Assembly (NCBI GenBank): GCA_014305025.1
Contig: JACRTY010000054.1
Location: 1 to 64,000, forward strand
DNA length: 64,000 nt
From: Candidatus Nyctobacter psychrophilus
GTDB lineage: Bacteria > Vulcanimicrobiota > Vulcanimicrobiia > Vulcanimicrobiales > Vulcanimicrobiaceae
Direction: 5' to 3'
Below, one piece after another: positions 37,775-47,395 of this stretch. How positions within the stretch are numbered: position 1 is the first letter of the stretch; each line of letters starts with the position of its first letter. The position numbers were made by a program, and so were the translations under genes. Under the pieces are notes generated by a model. That model made no database searches and was not told the origin of the DNA. It was given only the letters and a program-made list of their open reading frames with translations.

Positions 37775-38415
37775 ATCAAGCCAAAGAGCCGCAGGAAGAG
37801 CAGGACGGACCCAGCCCCTAAGCACGTTCCCGCCGCGACTTGCAGCGGCGTATGCGCGCGCAGCCGGATGCGGGACCAGCCGACCAGTGGGATCAGGATG
37901 AAGAACGGCAGCGGCTGTGTGCCGAACAGATAGACGAGCACGACGAGCGGCGCCGTGATGCCGAGCGCGTGCGTCGAGATCTTCCAGTAGCGGGTGATGT
38001 ACTGAACGACGAGTGATGCGCCCGCATAGCCGGCGAGCGTTGCGGTCATCAAGCGCGGCGCATGCAGCAGGTAGAGCATGCAGGTCCCCAGCGCGTAGAA
38101 GATGACGAAGACGCTGAACACGCGCTCCCGCTCGGTGCGCACCGACATGTCCAGGTCGGTGATGCGGTCGCTGACGTACAACCAGAGGACGTAGAGCATC
38201 GGGCCGATCGACGTGAACGCCGTGCTCGTGAAGAAGAGCGGCCAGAAGGCGTTGGTGCCCGTCGCCGTCTCGTGTGCGATGAAAACGAAGAGGGCCAGCG
38301 ACGTGACGAACGGATTGCAGATCGTCGAAAAGATGCGCGCGACGTCGTTGAGGGCGCGCTGGGGCCGGCTGGGGCGCAGCGGCGTCGGCGACCTGACGGC
38401 AATGGCAGGCTCCAC
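37771..38415 (-). CDS. PAP2-like integral membrane protein
   Basis: 214 residues with about six hydrophobic helices (FVTSLALFVFIAHETATGTN, FFTSTAFTSIGPMLYVLWLY, VFVIFYALGTCMLYLLHAPR, HALGITAPLVVLVYLFGT, VAAGTCLGAGSVLLFLRLFG). The C-terminal pair 'ISTHALG' and 'RAHTPLQVAAGTCLG' recalls the His-containing motifs of type 2 phosphatidic acid phosphatases, but the classical KxxxxxxRP motif is not clear. It may act on lipid or undecaprenyl pyrophosphates. It is divergent from dxs. Confidence 0.65.
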   Translation of the reverse strand: MEPAIAVRSPTPLRPSRPQRALNDVARIFSTICNPFVTSLALFVFIAHETATGTNAFWPLFFTSTAFTSIGPMLYVLWLYVSDRITDLDMSVRTERERVFSVFVIFYALGTCMLYLLHAPRLMTATLAGYAGASLVVQYITRYWKISTHALGITAPLVVLVYLFGTQPLPFFILIPLVGWSRIRLRAHTPLQVAAGTCLGAGSVLLFLRLFGLI

Positions 38416-38475
38416 GCGGCCGAAGTTGCACCGGCAGGCAAGCGTGCCCCTTTAGGGGGTGTCAAAAGCAGCCGA

Positions 38476-40392
38476 ATGGTGAACAATACCGCGATGGTAC
38501 TTGACCGAATAAACTCGCCCCGCGACCTCGACTCGTTGTCGCGGTCCGATATCGACGCCTTAGCCGCCGAAATCCGCGAGCAACTCGTTTCGGCGTGTTC
38601 GAAGAACGGCGGCCACCTTGGCCCGAACCTCGGGGTCGTCGAACTGACCCTCGCCCTGCACCGAACCTTCGATGCCCCCAAAGACAAGATCGTGTGGGAC
38701 GTCAGCCATCAGGTGTACGTGCACAAGATGTTGACGGGTCGGGCCAAGCGGATCGGCAGCATCCGCAAGGGGGGCGGGCTGAGTGGCTTCGCGATGCGTT
38801 CTGAGTCGGCGTACGATGTGTTCGGGGCCGGCCATGCGTCGACGTCGATTTCAGCGGCGCTCGGCATGGCGCAGGCCCGCGATCTTCTGGGCGGCGAGGA
38901 GAAGGTCGTCGCCATCATCGGCGACGGTGCGCTGACGGGCGGACTCGCCTATGAAGCGATCAATAACGCGGGGCACCTCAAGTCGAACTTCATCGTCGTG
39001 CTCAACGACAACGAGATGTCGATTGCGCCCAACGTCGGCGCGATGGACCGCTACCTCGGCACCTTGCGCTCCAAGCCGCTCTTCAACGCGGCGCGCGAGA
39101 CGCTCAAGGACGTGCTGGCGCACGTTCCCTTCGGTGGGGCGGCGCGCAAGGCGTTGTCGACGGCGGAAGAGGCCGGCATGCGGTTTGTGTCGAGCGAGCC
39201 CAAGACGGCCGTCATCTTCGAGGAGATGGGTTTTCGCTATGTCGGCCCGATCGACGGGCACGATTACGACACGTTGTGCAACGTCCTCGCCGACGCGGCG
39301 AAAATCCAAGGGCCCGTGCTGCTTCACGTCCGCACCGTCAAGGGCAAGGGTTTTGAACCGGCTGAACTCGACAAGCGGACCTTTCACGGCGTGGGCCCCT
39401 TCGAACTTGAGAACGGCAAGATCGAATTCAAGTCCAGTGCCCGAGCGACGTTTTCGGAAGCGTTTGCCGATGCGGTGACGGTGGCGGCGGACAAGGATCG
39501 CCGGGTCATCGCGATCACGGCCGCCATGCCCGACGGCACGCAACTCAAGCGCTACGCCAAGAAGCACCCGGAGCGCTATTTCGACGTCGGGATCGCCGAG
39601 GCGCACGCCGTCTGCTTCGCCGCCGGCGCTGCGACGGCAGGCATGAAGCCGGTCGTCGCGATCTATTCGACGTTCTTGCAGCGAGCGTACGACCAGGTCG
39701 TGCACGACGTCGTCATCCAGGATCTGCCGGTGGTGTTCTGCATGGACCGCGCCGGCGTCGCGGGCGACGACGGTCCGACGCACATGGGCCTCTACGACAT
39801 CGCGTACTTGCGTACGCTGCCGAACATGACCATCATGGCTCCGCGCATCGAGGCCGAAGTCGCTCCGATGCTCCAGCATGCGCTCACCTTGGGATCGCCG
39901 GCGGCGATCCGCTATCCGCGCGGCAATTCGGCAGGGAATCACCTGGAAACCCCCGAGCCGCTCGTCCATGGACGCGCTGAAGTGCTGCGCCGGGGCCGCG
40001 GGGTCGCATTGCTTGCCCTCGGTAATACGTGCGACGTCGCCCTGGACGCATACGATTTAGTCGACGAAGCCAGCACGAAGCCGACGGTGGTCAACATGCG
40101 CTTCGTACGCCCACTCGATGAGGCGCTGCTCTTCGAACTCGCGCAGACGCACCGTAAGTTCATTACGCTCGAAGAGCATGCTCTCGCCGGCGGTTTCGGC
40201 TCCGCCGTGGCGGAATTCGCCTCGGACCGCGGCCTCGACGTAACGATCGAACGGATCGGCGTTCCCCACATTCTCATCCAACATGATAAGCAGCCCGCGC
40301 AGCGCGCAAGCTTCGGCCTCTCCGGCGAAAACTTGGCTGCCCGCGTAAAGACCGCCTCAGTAGAGCAAGCGTCAGAAGCACGCAGAGCCTAG
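38476..40392 (+). CDS. dxs: 1-deoxy-D-xylulose-5-phosphate synthase
   Basis: 638 residues. The thiamine diphosphate site is GDGALTGGLAYEAINNAGHL; the start INSPRDLDSLSRSDIDALAA and DVSHQVYVHKMLTGR are typical, and the transketolase pyrimidine domain carries DRAGVAGDDGPTHMGLYDIA. It joins pyruvate and glyceraldehyde-3-phosphate in the first step of the MEP isoprenoid pathway. ATGs at 38476 and 38494 are both possible starts. A hairpin follows the stop. Confidence 0.97.
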   Translation: MVNNTAMVLDRINSPRDLDSLSRSDIDALAAEIREQLVSACSKNGGHLGPNLGVVELTLALHRTFDAPKDKIVWDVSHQVYVHKMLTGRAKRIGSIRKGGGLSGFAMRSESAYDVFGAGHASTSISAALGMAQARDLLGGEEKVVAIIGDGALTGGLAYEAINNAGHLKSNFIVVLNDNEMSIAPNVGAMDRYLGTLRSKPLFNAARETLKDVLAHVPFGGAARKALSTAEEAGMRFVSSEPKTAVIFEEMGFRYVGPIDGHDYDTLCNVLADAAKIQGPVLLHVRTVKGKGFEPAELDKRTFHGVGPFELENGKIEFKSSARATFSEAFADAVTVAADKDRRVIAITAAMPDGTQLKRYAKKHPERYFDVGIAEAHAVCFAAGAATAGMKPVVAIYSTFLQRAYDQVVHDVVIQDLPVVFCMDRAGVAGDDGPTHMGLYDIAYLRTLPNMTIMAPRIEAEVAPMLQHALTLGSPAAIRYPRGNSAGNHLETPEPLVHGRAEVLRRGRGVALLALGNTCDVALDAYDLVDEASTKPTVVNMRFVRPLDEALLFELAQTHRKFITLEEHALAGGFGSAVAEFASDRGLDVTIERIGVPHILIQHDKQPAQRASFGLSGENLAARVKTASVEQASEARRA

Positions 40393-40400
40393 CCGTCGAC

Positions 40401-40426
40401 CTCAGCGGGGGTTTGGCCCCGCCGAG
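40401..40426 (+). terminator. Hairpin after dxs
   Basis: CTCAGCGGGG and CCCCGCCGAG pair over 10 bp with one mismatch around a GTTTGG loop, 8 bp after the dxs stop. No T-run follows. It lies just before secG. Confidence 0.6.
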
Positions 40427-40442
40427 ATAAACTAGGACCGCG

Positions 40443-40850
40443 ATGCTTTCTCTGGTCACCCTGCTTGCTGCAGCGACGCCGGCACCGCTGGGAGCGGTGA
40501 AGAGCGCCGCGCCGCCGCGCGGCGCGCCGAACGCGGCGGCGACGCTCTCACCGCAAGTCTACCCGCAACTTCAAAATCTGGGCTTGACCCACAAGACGGC
40601 GATGGCGGCCAACCTGCCTTGGTTGACGCACACCTTCGCGACGATTTTCGTGATTTTGGCGGTCGGCCTGGTGGTGCTGCTGGCGGTTCAAACGACGAAA
40701 CAGGAGGGGCTCTCGGGCACGATTGGCGGACGCGTGGAGTCGGCGTACCGGCCCAGACTCGGCTTCGATCAGCAACTGGCGCGGTTGACCAGTTACGTCG
40801 CGATCGGCTTCGTGTTCTTCGCGGTCGTGCTCAGCATCACCGGAATCTAG
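40443..40850 (+). CDS. secG: Preprotein translocase subunit SecG
   Basis: 135 residues. Two transmembrane helices ([20 protein letters not shown] and [20 protein letters not shown]) flank the conserved loop [13 protein letters not shown], the SecG signature '..qs.kggGLsg.fGg'. SecG helps SecYE move proteins across the membrane. The N-terminal 65 residues, Ala/Pro-rich with a weak signal-like start, are longer than in typical SecG (70-110 residues in all). The start ATG is certain in the sequence, but an internal start is possible. Confidence 0.85.
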   Translation: MLSLVTLLAAATPAPLGAVKSAAPPRGAPNAAATLSPQVYPQLQNLGLTHKTAMAANLPWLTHTFATIFVILAVGLVVLLAVQTTKQEGLSGTIGGRVESAYRPRLGFDQQLARLTSYVAIGFVFFAVVLSITGI

Positions 40851-40869
40851 CGTCGGGACACCAGTACCC

Positions 40870-41937
40870 TTGTCGCTGCTCGAGGTAAAAAATCTCGCCG
40901 TCGGTTTCAAGACCGACGACGGCTTCGTCAGCGCCATCAACGGGCTCTCGTATTCGGTCGAGCGCGGCTCGACCTTGGGCATCGTCGGCGAATCGGGCTC
41001 CGGCAAGTCGGTCAGTGCGCTGACGATCATGCGGCTGGTCCCGATTCCGCCGGGACGCATCGACGGCGGCTCAATCGTTTTCCGCGACCAGAACCTGCTG
41101 ACCAAATCCGAGGCCGAAATGCGGCGGATTCGCGGCAAGGACATCGCGATGATCTTTCAAGATCCGATGACCTCGCTCAATCCCGTGCTGACGGTCGGCG
41201 CGCAAATCTCGGAAGCCGTGCGGCTGCACTTGCACTTGAACAAACGCGACGCGCTCGCCAAGACGATCGACATGCTGCGCTTAGTACGGATACCGCTGCC
41301 GGAAAAACGCGTGCGTGAATATCCGCACCAGCTTTCGGGCGGCATGCGTCAGCGGGTGATGATCGCGATGGCGCTCTCCTGCGACCCCGACGTTCTGATC
41401 GCCGACGAACCGACGACTGCGCTCGACGTCACGATCCAAGCGCAGATCCTGGACTTGATGAACGAGATGCAGGAGCGCTTGGGTTCGGCGATCGTGCTGA
41501 TCACCCACGATCTCGGGGTCGTTGCCGAAACGTGCCGCAACGTGCTCGTCATGTATGCCGGCAACCTCATCGAATATGGAACCACCGATCAGATCTTTTC
41601 AGCCCCCAAGCACCCGTACACGATGGGACTGCTGGAGTCGCTGCCCCGGTTGGACGACCGCGAGCACTCGCGCCTCGTCCCGATCGAAGGACAGCCGCCA
41701 AATTTATTGCGCCTGCCGGCCGGCTGTTCGTTCGCGCCGCGCTGCAAATACCGCATGCCGATCTGCGATACGCCGACGCCGCTGTACGACTTCTCGAATG
41801 GACACGTCGCACGCTGCTTTTTGTACGATGAACGCACTGCCGGCGAACGCCGCCTGACGACCGAATCGGCGCCGCAGATTCCTGGCACGGCCACGGGCGC
41901 ACTGACCGCGCCGAGCGAACCGGCGGTCGCCGTATGA
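40870..41937 (+). CDS. dppD: Oligopeptide/dipeptide ABC transporter ATPase, DppD/OppD type
   Basis: 355 residues from a TTG. Walker A is [14 protein letters not shown], the Q-loop [16 protein letters not shown], the signature [17 protein letters not shown], Walker [15 protein letters not shown] and the H-loop LITHDLGVV. The C-terminal oligopeptide-transporter tail with a four-Cys pattern ([16 protein letters not shown], then ARCF) suggests the Fe-S type tail of this family. It overlaps dppF by 4 bp (ATGA). The permease and binding-protein genes are not beside it. Confidence 0.92.
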   Translation: MSLLEVKNLAVGFKTDDGFVSAINGLSYSVERGSTLGIVGESGSGKSVSALTIMRLVPIPPGRIDGGSIVFRDQNLLTKSEAEMRRIRGKDIAMIFQDPMTSLNPVLTVGAQISEAVRLHLHLNKRDALAKTIDMLRLVRIPLPEKRVREYPHQLSGGMRQRVMIAMALSCDPDVLIADEPTTALDVTIQAQILDLMNEMQERLGSAIVLITHDLGVVAETCRNVLVMYAGNLIEYGTTDQIFSAPKHPYTMGLLESLPRLDDREHSRLVPIEGQPPNLLRLPAGCSFAPRCKYRMPICDTPTPLYDFSNGHVARCFLYDERTAGERRLTTESAPQIPGTATGALTAPSEPAVAV

Positions 41938-42965
41938 ACGGCCGCCCCGACATTCTCGAAGTTCGCGACCTCTATAAGTACTTTCCGATCAGCGCGGGCG
42001 TTTTCTCCCGGCACATCGGCGACGTCAAAGCCGTTGACGGCATCGACTTTTCGATCCGTCAGGGCGAGACGCTCGGCCTGGTCGGGGAATCGGGTTCGGG
42101 CAAGACGACCGCCGGACGCGTGGTGCTGCGCTTGCTGCCGGCGACCAAGGGCCAAGTGATTTTCGATGGCCACGACGTGCATACGCTGGGCCCCGGGGAC
42201 TTGCGCCGGCTGCGCCGCGAGATGCAGATCATCTTCCAAGATCCCTACGCATCGCTCAACCCGCGCATGTCGATCGGCGCCATCATCGGGGAGCCGCTGC
42301 GCATCCATGGGTTGGCGCGCGGTAAAGACGTCGACGCGCGCGTGCAGGATCTGCTGCGGCGGGTCGGGCTGCAGCCGTACCACGCGAACCGCTACCCGCA
42401 CGAGTTCTCCGGCGGGCAACGCCAGCGCATCGGCATCGCACGCGCGCTCGCGGTCGACCCCAAATTCATCGTCGCCGACGAACCGGTCTCGGCGCTCGAC
42501 GTCTCGATTCAGGCGCAGGTCATCAACCTGATGCAGGATCTCCAGGCGCAGTTCGGCTTGACGTATCTGTTCATCGCCCACGATCTCTCCGTCGTGCGGC
42601 ACATCTCCACGCGGGTTGCCGTCATGTACGTCGGCAAGATCGTCGAGATCGCGGATCGCGACGACCTGTACGACAACCCGCTGCACCCTTACACGCAGGC
42701 GCTGCTGTCCGCCATCCCCATTCCCGATCGCGCGGTCGAAATACGGCGCAAGCGCATCATCCTGACGGGCGACATTCCCTCGCCCGTCAATCCGCCTTCA
42801 GGCTGCCGCTTTCACACCCGCTGCCCCGTTGCATTCGACCGCTGCAAGGTCGAAGTTCCGCCGCTGCAGACCTATGCCCCCGGACACGTCGCTGCCTGTC
42901 ATTGGGTGGAAGAGCACGGCGGCAATGCCCCCGATCTCACGGCAGTCCCCGCCGCGGTCGCGTAG
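41934..42965 (+). CDS. dppF: Oligopeptide/dipeptide ABC transporter ATPase, DppF/OppF type
   Basis: 343 residues. Walker A is [16 protein letters not shown], the Q-loop [16 protein letters not shown], the signature [17 protein letters not shown], Walker [15 protein letters not shown] and the H-loop [12 protein letters not shown]. The C-terminal tail again has spaced cysteines ([14 protein letters not shown], then AACHW). It should pair with the preceding ATPase to drive peptide import. It is followed by a bidirectional hairpin. Confidence 0.92.
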   Translation: MNGRPDILEVRDLYKYFPISAGVFSRHIGDVKAVDGIDFSIRQGETLGLVGESGSGKTTAGRVVLRLLPATKGQVIFDGHDVHTLGPGDLRRLRREMQIIFQDPYASLNPRMSIGAIIGEPLRIHGLARGKDVDARVQDLLRRVGLQPYHANRYPHEFSGGQRQRIGIARALAVDPKFIVADEPVSALDVSIQAQVINLMQDLQAQFGLTYLFIAHDLSVVRHISTRVAVMYVGKIVEIADRDDLYDNPLHPYTQALLSAIPIPDRAVEIRRKRIILTGDIPSPVNPPSGCRFHTRCPVAFDRCKVEVPPLQTYAPGHVAACHWVEEHGGNAPDLTAVPAAVA

Positions 42966-42987
42966 CGCCGACTACTGTTAAAACGAA

Positions 42988-43014
42988 GCGGCGACCCGTG
43001 TTTAAGGTCGCCGC
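42988..43014. terminator. Bidirectional terminator between dppF and the histone-like gene
   Basis: GCGGCGACC and GGTCGCCGC form a perfect 9-bp stem with a 9-base loop. On the minus strand it is followed by TTCGTTTTAAC, a fair T-run, so it should end transcription of the histone H1-like gene. It may also stop dppF transcripts. Confidence 0.75.
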
Positions 43015-43023
43015 GTTGATGAA

Positions 43024-43449
43024 CTATGATGCCTTTTTGCGGCGGGTCGTTTTCTTCGCCGTCGATTTCTTTCGCCCGCTGCCGGCTTTGCGGCCACCGG
43101 TCTTCTTGCGGGTGCCGGTCGAGCGCTTCGCCGTGCTCTTTTTGCGGCCGGCCGTCGTCGATTTCTTGCGGCCACCGGTCGATTTCTTGCGGCCGCCGGT
43201 CGACTTGCGCGTCGTCTTCTTGGCCGTGGTTTTCTTGCGGCCGCCGGTCGATTTCTTAGCCGACGATTTGCGCGCCCCGGTCGCTTTCTTGCGTCCGTTG
43301 CTCGCCTTACGAGCGCCCGTCGTACCGGAGCTCTTCCGCGTTCCGCTGCTCCGGCGCCGGCGTGAAACGCCGCCTGACTCGGACTCTGCGGAGCCGTTGG
43401 CGTCGTTATCGTCCATCATATCTTCGTTCAATTCGTCCTCCTCGTCCAT
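43024..43449 (-). CDS. Histone H1-like lysine-rich DNA-binding protein
   Basis: 141 residues from MDEEDELNEDMMDD. An acidic head (about 1-28) is followed by a long basic tail built on degenerate repeats of the type GGRKKSTGGRKKS, with about 40 Lys/Arg in the last 100 residues and no hydrophobic core. This is the composition of histone H1-like proteins (as in Bordetella, Chlamydia and actinobacterial Lsr2/HupB tails). It probably binds and compacts DNA. The longer frame to 43566 has alternative starts at 43509. The repeats are visible as a GC-rich 15-21 bp repeat in the DNA. Confidence 0.75.
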   Translation of the reverse strand: MDEEDELNEDMMDDNDANGSAESESGGVSRRRRSSGTRKSSGTTGARKASNGRKKATGARKSSAKKSTGGRKKTTAKKTTRKSTGGRKKSTGGRKKSTTAGRKKSTAKRSTGTRKKTGGRKAGSGRKKSTAKKTTRRKKAS

Positions 43450-43637
43450 CACCGGACGATCGTAGCGTAAGGACGTCAACGGTTCGTTCGTCAACGTCTT
43501 TGGTTGCATCTTATACCGCGTTCGGCCAATATGCAACATTTTTGAAGTTCCGCGTGTCGTATGCACTTGACAGGCGGCGCTATACTAGTGGCGTTTTAGC
43601 CGAGACTCGGGTCTCGAGGACCCGAAACGAGGGACGT

Positions 43638-45797
43638 TTGAAGAAGCCGCTGATCATCGTCGAATCACCGACGAAGGCGCGCACCATTAAGAAATTCTTG
43701 CCTCCCCGTTACGTCGTTAAGGCCTCGGTCGGACACGTTCGCGACCTTCCCAAGAGCACGCTGGGCGTCGATGTCGAGCACGATTTCGCCCCCCGTTACC
43801 TTACGATCAAAGGCAAGGGCGACATCATCAAGGAGCTGCGCAGCGCGACCAAGGCGGCCACCGACGTGTACCTGGCGACCGACCCCGACCGCGAAGGCGA
43901 GGCGATCGCATGGCATCTGGCCGAGCTGCTCAAGCTCGAACATCCCAAACGCATCGAGTTGCACGAGATCACGAAGGAAGCGGCGCTGCATGCGCTCCAG
44001 TCGGCCCACCAGATCGACATGGACCGCGTCAACGCTCAGCAAGCGCGGCGCATCTTGGACCGGCTCGTCGGCTACAAGATCTCGCCGCTGCTGTGGTCCA
44101 AGGTGCGGGGCGGCCTTTCGGCGGGGCGCGTTCAGTCGGTCGCCGTCAAGCTGATCGTCGACCGCGAGCGGGAGATCAATGCCTTCGTCCCGCGTGAATA
44201 CTGGTCGATCACCGCGCTGCTGCGGCAGCGTGGTTCAGAGCACGTTTTCCCGGCCGCTTTGGTCGAGGTCGATGGTGAGAAGGCAGCGGTCGATAACGGC
44301 GGCCGTGCCGATCAAATCGTTGCCGACCTGCTCGACGCCGCCTTTTCCGTCAGCGCCGTCAAGCAGCGTGAAGTCCGGCGCAATGCGGCGCCGCCCTTCA
44401 CGACCTCGACGCTCCAACAAGAAGCGTCGCGCAAGCTGAAGTTCCGGGTGCGGAAGACGATGCAGACCGCTCAGGCGCTGTACGAAGGCGTCGATCTGGG
44501 GTCCGAAGGGACGCAGGGCCTGATCACCTACATGCGCACCGATTCGACGCGCATCAGCGATGCCGCGCAGCAAGCCGCCAACGCCTTCGTTGAAGCGACG
44601 TACGGGCGCGAATTCCAAGGCGGTTCGCGGCAGTTCAAGGTTCGCGAAGGAGCGCAGGACGCGCACGAAGCGATCCGTCCGACCTCGGTGACCCGCACCC
44701 CCGCGTCGCTCGCGGGTATCCTCAAACGTGACGAATTGCGGATGTACACGCTGATCTGGGAGCGGTTCGTCGCCTCGCAGATGGCGGCGGCCGTCTACGC
44801 TCAAACGGCAGCCGATATAGCGGCAAAGCCGGTTCGCGGCACGGCACGTTACCTTTTGCGAGCGACGGGCAGCGTGCTCAAGTTTGCCGGTTATACCGCC
44901 GTGTACGAAGAGGGCCGCGATGATGAAGCGGGCTCGGACGCGAGTCCGACTGCGAAAAACGGCAAACCGGGACGCGTGTTATTGCCGCCGCTTGCAGCCG
45001 GCGAAGCGCTCGAACGGCGCGGCCTCGAGCCCAAGCAGCACGTCACCGAACCACCCCCGCGCTTCACCGAAGCGACGCTCGTCAAAGCGCTCGAAGAGAA
45101 CGGCATCGGACGACCGTCCACCTACAGCTCGATCGTCGAGACCATTCAAGCCCGCCGCTACGTCGAACAGCTCGAACGCCGTTTCCGCCCGACGGAGATC
45201 GGCATGGCGGTCAACGACCTGCTGGCCGAACATTTCCCCGACATCATGGACCTGGCGTATACGGCGAAGATGGAAAGCGAACTCGATCACGTCGAGGACA
45301 ACCACGAGAATTGGGTCGAGGTCCTGCGGCGATTTTACGGCCCGTTCGAGCACGAACTGGAAGAAGCCGAACGAAAATTGCCCAAAGTCGAGTTGCGCGA
45401 TGAGCCGACGGACGAGGTCTGTCCCAACTGCGCAAAGCCAATGGTCATTAAAACGGGCCGGTTCGGGCGGTTTATTTCGTGCACGGGCTATCCGGACTGC
45501 AAGACGACGAAGCCGATTCTCGTTGAGACGGGGGCGTTTTGCCCCAAGGACGGCGGCAAGATCGTCCAGCGCAAATCGCGCCGCGGCCGCGCGTTTTACG
45601 GGTGCGCCAACTATCCGGCGTGCGATTTCGTCTCGTGGGACCGGGTCGTCCCTGAGCCCTGTCCGGTATGCGGAGCGTACGTCGTCGCCAAGACCAAGCG
45701 CGGCGTGACCACCTACGAGTGCAGCCGCGATAAGTCGCACGACACCAGTGCGATTGCGGCAGCCGAGCACGTCGAAGCGGAACCGGTCGAAGCGTAG
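43638..45797 (+). CDS. topA: DNA topoisomerase I (type IA)
   Basis: 719 residues from a TTG preceded by GAGGGACG. The Toprim domain starts LKKPLIIVESPTKARTIKKF and continues with YLATDPDREGEAIAWHL (DxD metal site). The catalytic Tyr lies in GLITYMRTDSTRIS. Three C-terminal zinc-ribbon units carry CPNCAKPMVIKTGRFGRFIS followed by CTGYPDC, then CPKDGGK...GCANYPAC, and CPVCGAYVVAKTKRGVTTYE followed by CSRDKSH. It relaxes negative supercoils. It is followed after about 30 bp by trmFO, a common bacterial order. Confidence 0.97.
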   Translation: MKKPLIIVESPTKARTIKKFLPPRYVVKASVGHVRDLPKSTLGVDVEHDFAPRYLTIKGKGDIIKELRSATKAATDVYLATDPDREGEAIAWHLAELLKLEHPKRIELHEITKEAALHALQSAHQIDMDRVNAQQARRILDRLVGYKISPLLWSKVRGGLSAGRVQSVAVKLIVDREREINAFVPREYWSITALLRQRGSEHVFPAALVEVDGEKAAVDNGGRADQIVADLLDAAFSVSAVKQREVRRNAAPPFTTSTLQQEASRKLKFRVRKTMQTAQALYEGVDLGSEGTQGLITYMRTDSTRISDAAQQAANAFVEATYGREFQGGSRQFKVREGAQDAHEAIRPTSVTRTPASLAGILKRDELRMYTLIWERFVASQMAAAVYAQTAADIAAKPVRGTARYLLRATGSVLKFAGYTAVYEEGRDDEAGSDASPTAKNGKPGRVLLPPLAAGEALERRGLEPKQHVTEPPPRFTEATLVKALEENGIGRPSTYSSIVETIQARRYVEQLERRFRPTEIGMAVNDLLAEHFPDIMDLAYTAKMESELDHVEDNHENWVEVLRRFYGPFEHELEEAERKLPKVELRDEPTDEVCPNCAKPMVIKTGRFGRFISCTGYPDCKTTKPILVETGAFCPKDGGKIVQRKSRRGRAFYGCANYPACDFVSWDRVVPEPCPVCGAYVVAKTKRGVTTYECSRDKSHDTSAIAAAEHVEAEPVEA

Positions 45798-45825
45798 TCG
45801 GTTGCCGCGCGCGAGCGATTCTGCG

Positions 45826-47196
45826 GTGGTGCGAATCATCGGTGCCGGCTTGGCGGGCTGCGAAGCGGCGTGGCAGGCGGCCGAGCGCGGTCTCGACGTC
45901 GAACTGTACGAAATGCGGCCGCACGTGCGCGGGCCGGCTCACAAGACGGATCGTTTCGCGGAACTCGTGTGCAGCAATTCGCTGCGCGGTGCGTCCCTGG
46001 AGAACGCGGTCGGTCTGCTCAAAGAGGAACTTTTTCGGCTTGATTCACTGATCATTTCGAGCGCGCGCCAAGCCGCGGTACCGGCCGGCGGGGCACTCGC
46101 CGTCGACCGCGAGCGTTTTGCGGAACTGGTCGAGCAGCGCCTGACTGTCCATCCGCGGGTGCGCATACGACGCGAGGAGGTCCGCACGATCGACCCTAGG
46201 GTGGCTACGATCGTCGCTTGTGGACCGCTACCTGCCCAGCCGCTTGCCGACGCGATCGACGCGCTTCTCGAGCACGCTGCACCGCGACCGGCGGGACGGC
46301 CGCGGCTGCACTACTACGATGCGGCGTCGCCGATCGTCGCCGCGGATTCCCTCGACCTCACGCAGCTTTACGCCAAGTCGCGGTACGATAAGGGCGACGG
46401 CGCGGATTATCTCAATATCGCGCTCGATCGCGAACGGTACGCAGCGTTCGTGCGCGACCTACGCGAACTGCCGAAGCACGAACCCAAAGGGTTCGAAGCC
46501 GATTCAGCCGCCGGCAAGATTCCGTACTTCGAGGGCTGCCTCCCGATCGAAGAGATGGCCTCCCGCGGTGAAGACGCGCTGCGCTATGGGCCCCTCAAAC
46601 CGGTGGGGCTGCGCGATCCGCGGACCGGCACGACGCCGCATGCGGTCGTGCAACTTCGTAAGGAGAATGCCGCAGGCACCGCTTACAATCTCGTCGGTTT
46701 CCAGACGCGGCTTACATGGCCGGCGCAGAAGGAGGCGTTCGGGAAACTTCCCGGTCTCGCGCAGGCTGAGTGGTTGCGCTTGGGCGTCATGCACCGCAAC
46801 TCGTTCTTGGACGCGCCGCGCCTCTTGCTGCCCGACTTACGCCTGCGGGGCCGTGAGCGGACGTGGTTCGCGGGTCAAATCACGGGCGCCGAAGGCTACG
46901 TCGAGGCGGCGGCGTGTGGGACCATCGCGGCGCTGTCGGCGGCCCGGGTGCTCACCGGCCTCGAACCGCTCGACGTGCCCGCCGACACGGCGCTGGGCGC
47001 CGTGGTCGCGCACCTGCAAAACGCGCAAACGTCCGATTTTCAGCCGGCCAACGTTACGTGGGCCTACTTCTCAGAACTGCCGGGGCCTCGTGTCCGCGAT
47101 AAGCGCGAACGGAGGCGATTGCTCGCGGAACGTGCACTTCGGCGCGTGGACCGGTGGCGTGAGGAGTTAGCGCTGCGAGTTGAGCGCGCGTCTTGA
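45826..47196 (+). CDS. trmFO: tRNA (uracil-54-C5)-methyltransferase, folate/FAD-dependent
   Basis: 456 residues from GTG. The FAD-binding start is VRIIGAGLAGCEAAWQAAER and the family signature HKTDRFAELVCSNSLRG follows, with PAGGALAVDR, YFEGCLPIEEMASRGEDALR and FAGQITGAEGYVEAAACG. The enzyme makes ribothymidine at position 54 of tRNA. GTG 45829 or TTG 45802 could also start it. Its last 143 bp overlap the antisense LuxR-type gene. Confidence 0.95.
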   Translation: MVRIIGAGLAGCEAAWQAAERGLDVELYEMRPHVRGPAHKTDRFAELVCSNSLRGASLENAVGLLKEELFRLDSLIISSARQAAVPAGGALAVDRERFAELVEQRLTVHPRVRIRREEVRTIDPRVATIVACGPLPAQPLADAIDALLEHAAPRPAGRPRLHYYDAASPIVAADSLDLTQLYAKSRYDKGDGADYLNIALDRERYAAFVRDLRELPKHEPKGFEADSAAGKIPYFEGCLPIEEMASRGEDALRYGPLKPVGLRDPRTGTTPHAVVQLRKENAAGTAYNLVGFQTRLTWPAQKEAFGKLPGLAQAEWLRLGVMHRNSFLDAPRLLLPDLRLRGRERTWFAGQITGAEGYVEAAACGTIAALSAARVLTGLEPLDVPADTALGAVVAHLQNAQTSDFQPANVTWAYFSELPGPRVRDKRERRRLLAERALRRVDRWREELALRVERAS

Positions 47197-47344
47197 CGTC
47201 GAGCTTGCGGAAGATGCTGGTCAGGTGTTTCTCGACCGTTTTCTCCGCGATCTCGAGCCGGCTGGCGATTCCGTAGTTGGTGTAGCCGAGCGCAGCCCCG
47301 AGGGCGATCTCGCGTTCGCGCTCGGAAAGCATGGACCAGTTCAT
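47054..47344 (-). CDS. HTH-only LuxR-type regulator 1
   Basis: 96 residues from MNWSMLSEREREIA. Residues 5-56 are a complete GerE/LuxR helix-turn-helix (LSEREREIALGAALGYTNYG, then IASRLEIAEKTVEKHLTSIF and RKLDVKTRAQLAAL). There is no receiver or ligand-binding domain. I chose 47344 over 47356 because the TATGAT -10 hexamer at 47352-47357 overlaps the upstream ATG and puts transcription start at or next to 47344, so the mRNA should be leaderless. The last 40 residues are antisense to the end of trmFO and do not look like protein under selection; the original stop may be lost. It is probably regulated by its own box. Confidence 0.75.
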   Translation of the reverse strand: MNWSMLSEREREIALGAALGYTNYGIASRLEIAEKTVEKHLTSIFRKLDVKTRAQLAALTPHATGPRAEVHVPRAIASVRAYRGHEAPAVLRSRPT

Positions 47345-47351
47345 GTGCTCA

Positions 47352-47395
47352 ATCATATGAGTCGCCGCCGCGCTTGCGCATGGGGGTAAACCCTA
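47352..47395 (-). promoter_or_regulatory. Box promoter of LuxR-type regulator 1
   Basis: The box TAGGGTTTACCCCCAT reads 47395 to 47380 on the minus strand and TATGAT reads 47357-47352, 38 bp from box start to hexamer start. The box covers the place of a -35 element, as expected for an activator site. The TAG of regulator 2 forms the first bases of this box. Confidence 0.75.

Noticed and set aside
43130..43260. Short GC-rich repeats suggesting a CRISPR or minisatellite
   Set aside because: They are codons of the GGRKKS-type repeats of the histone-like protein; there are no spacers of constant length.
43567..43586. TTGACA and TATACT upstream of topA as a promoter
   Set aside because: The spacing is only 8 bp, too short for sigma-70. 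TATACT alone may be a -10, but the -35 would need to lie near 43558, where I see no match.
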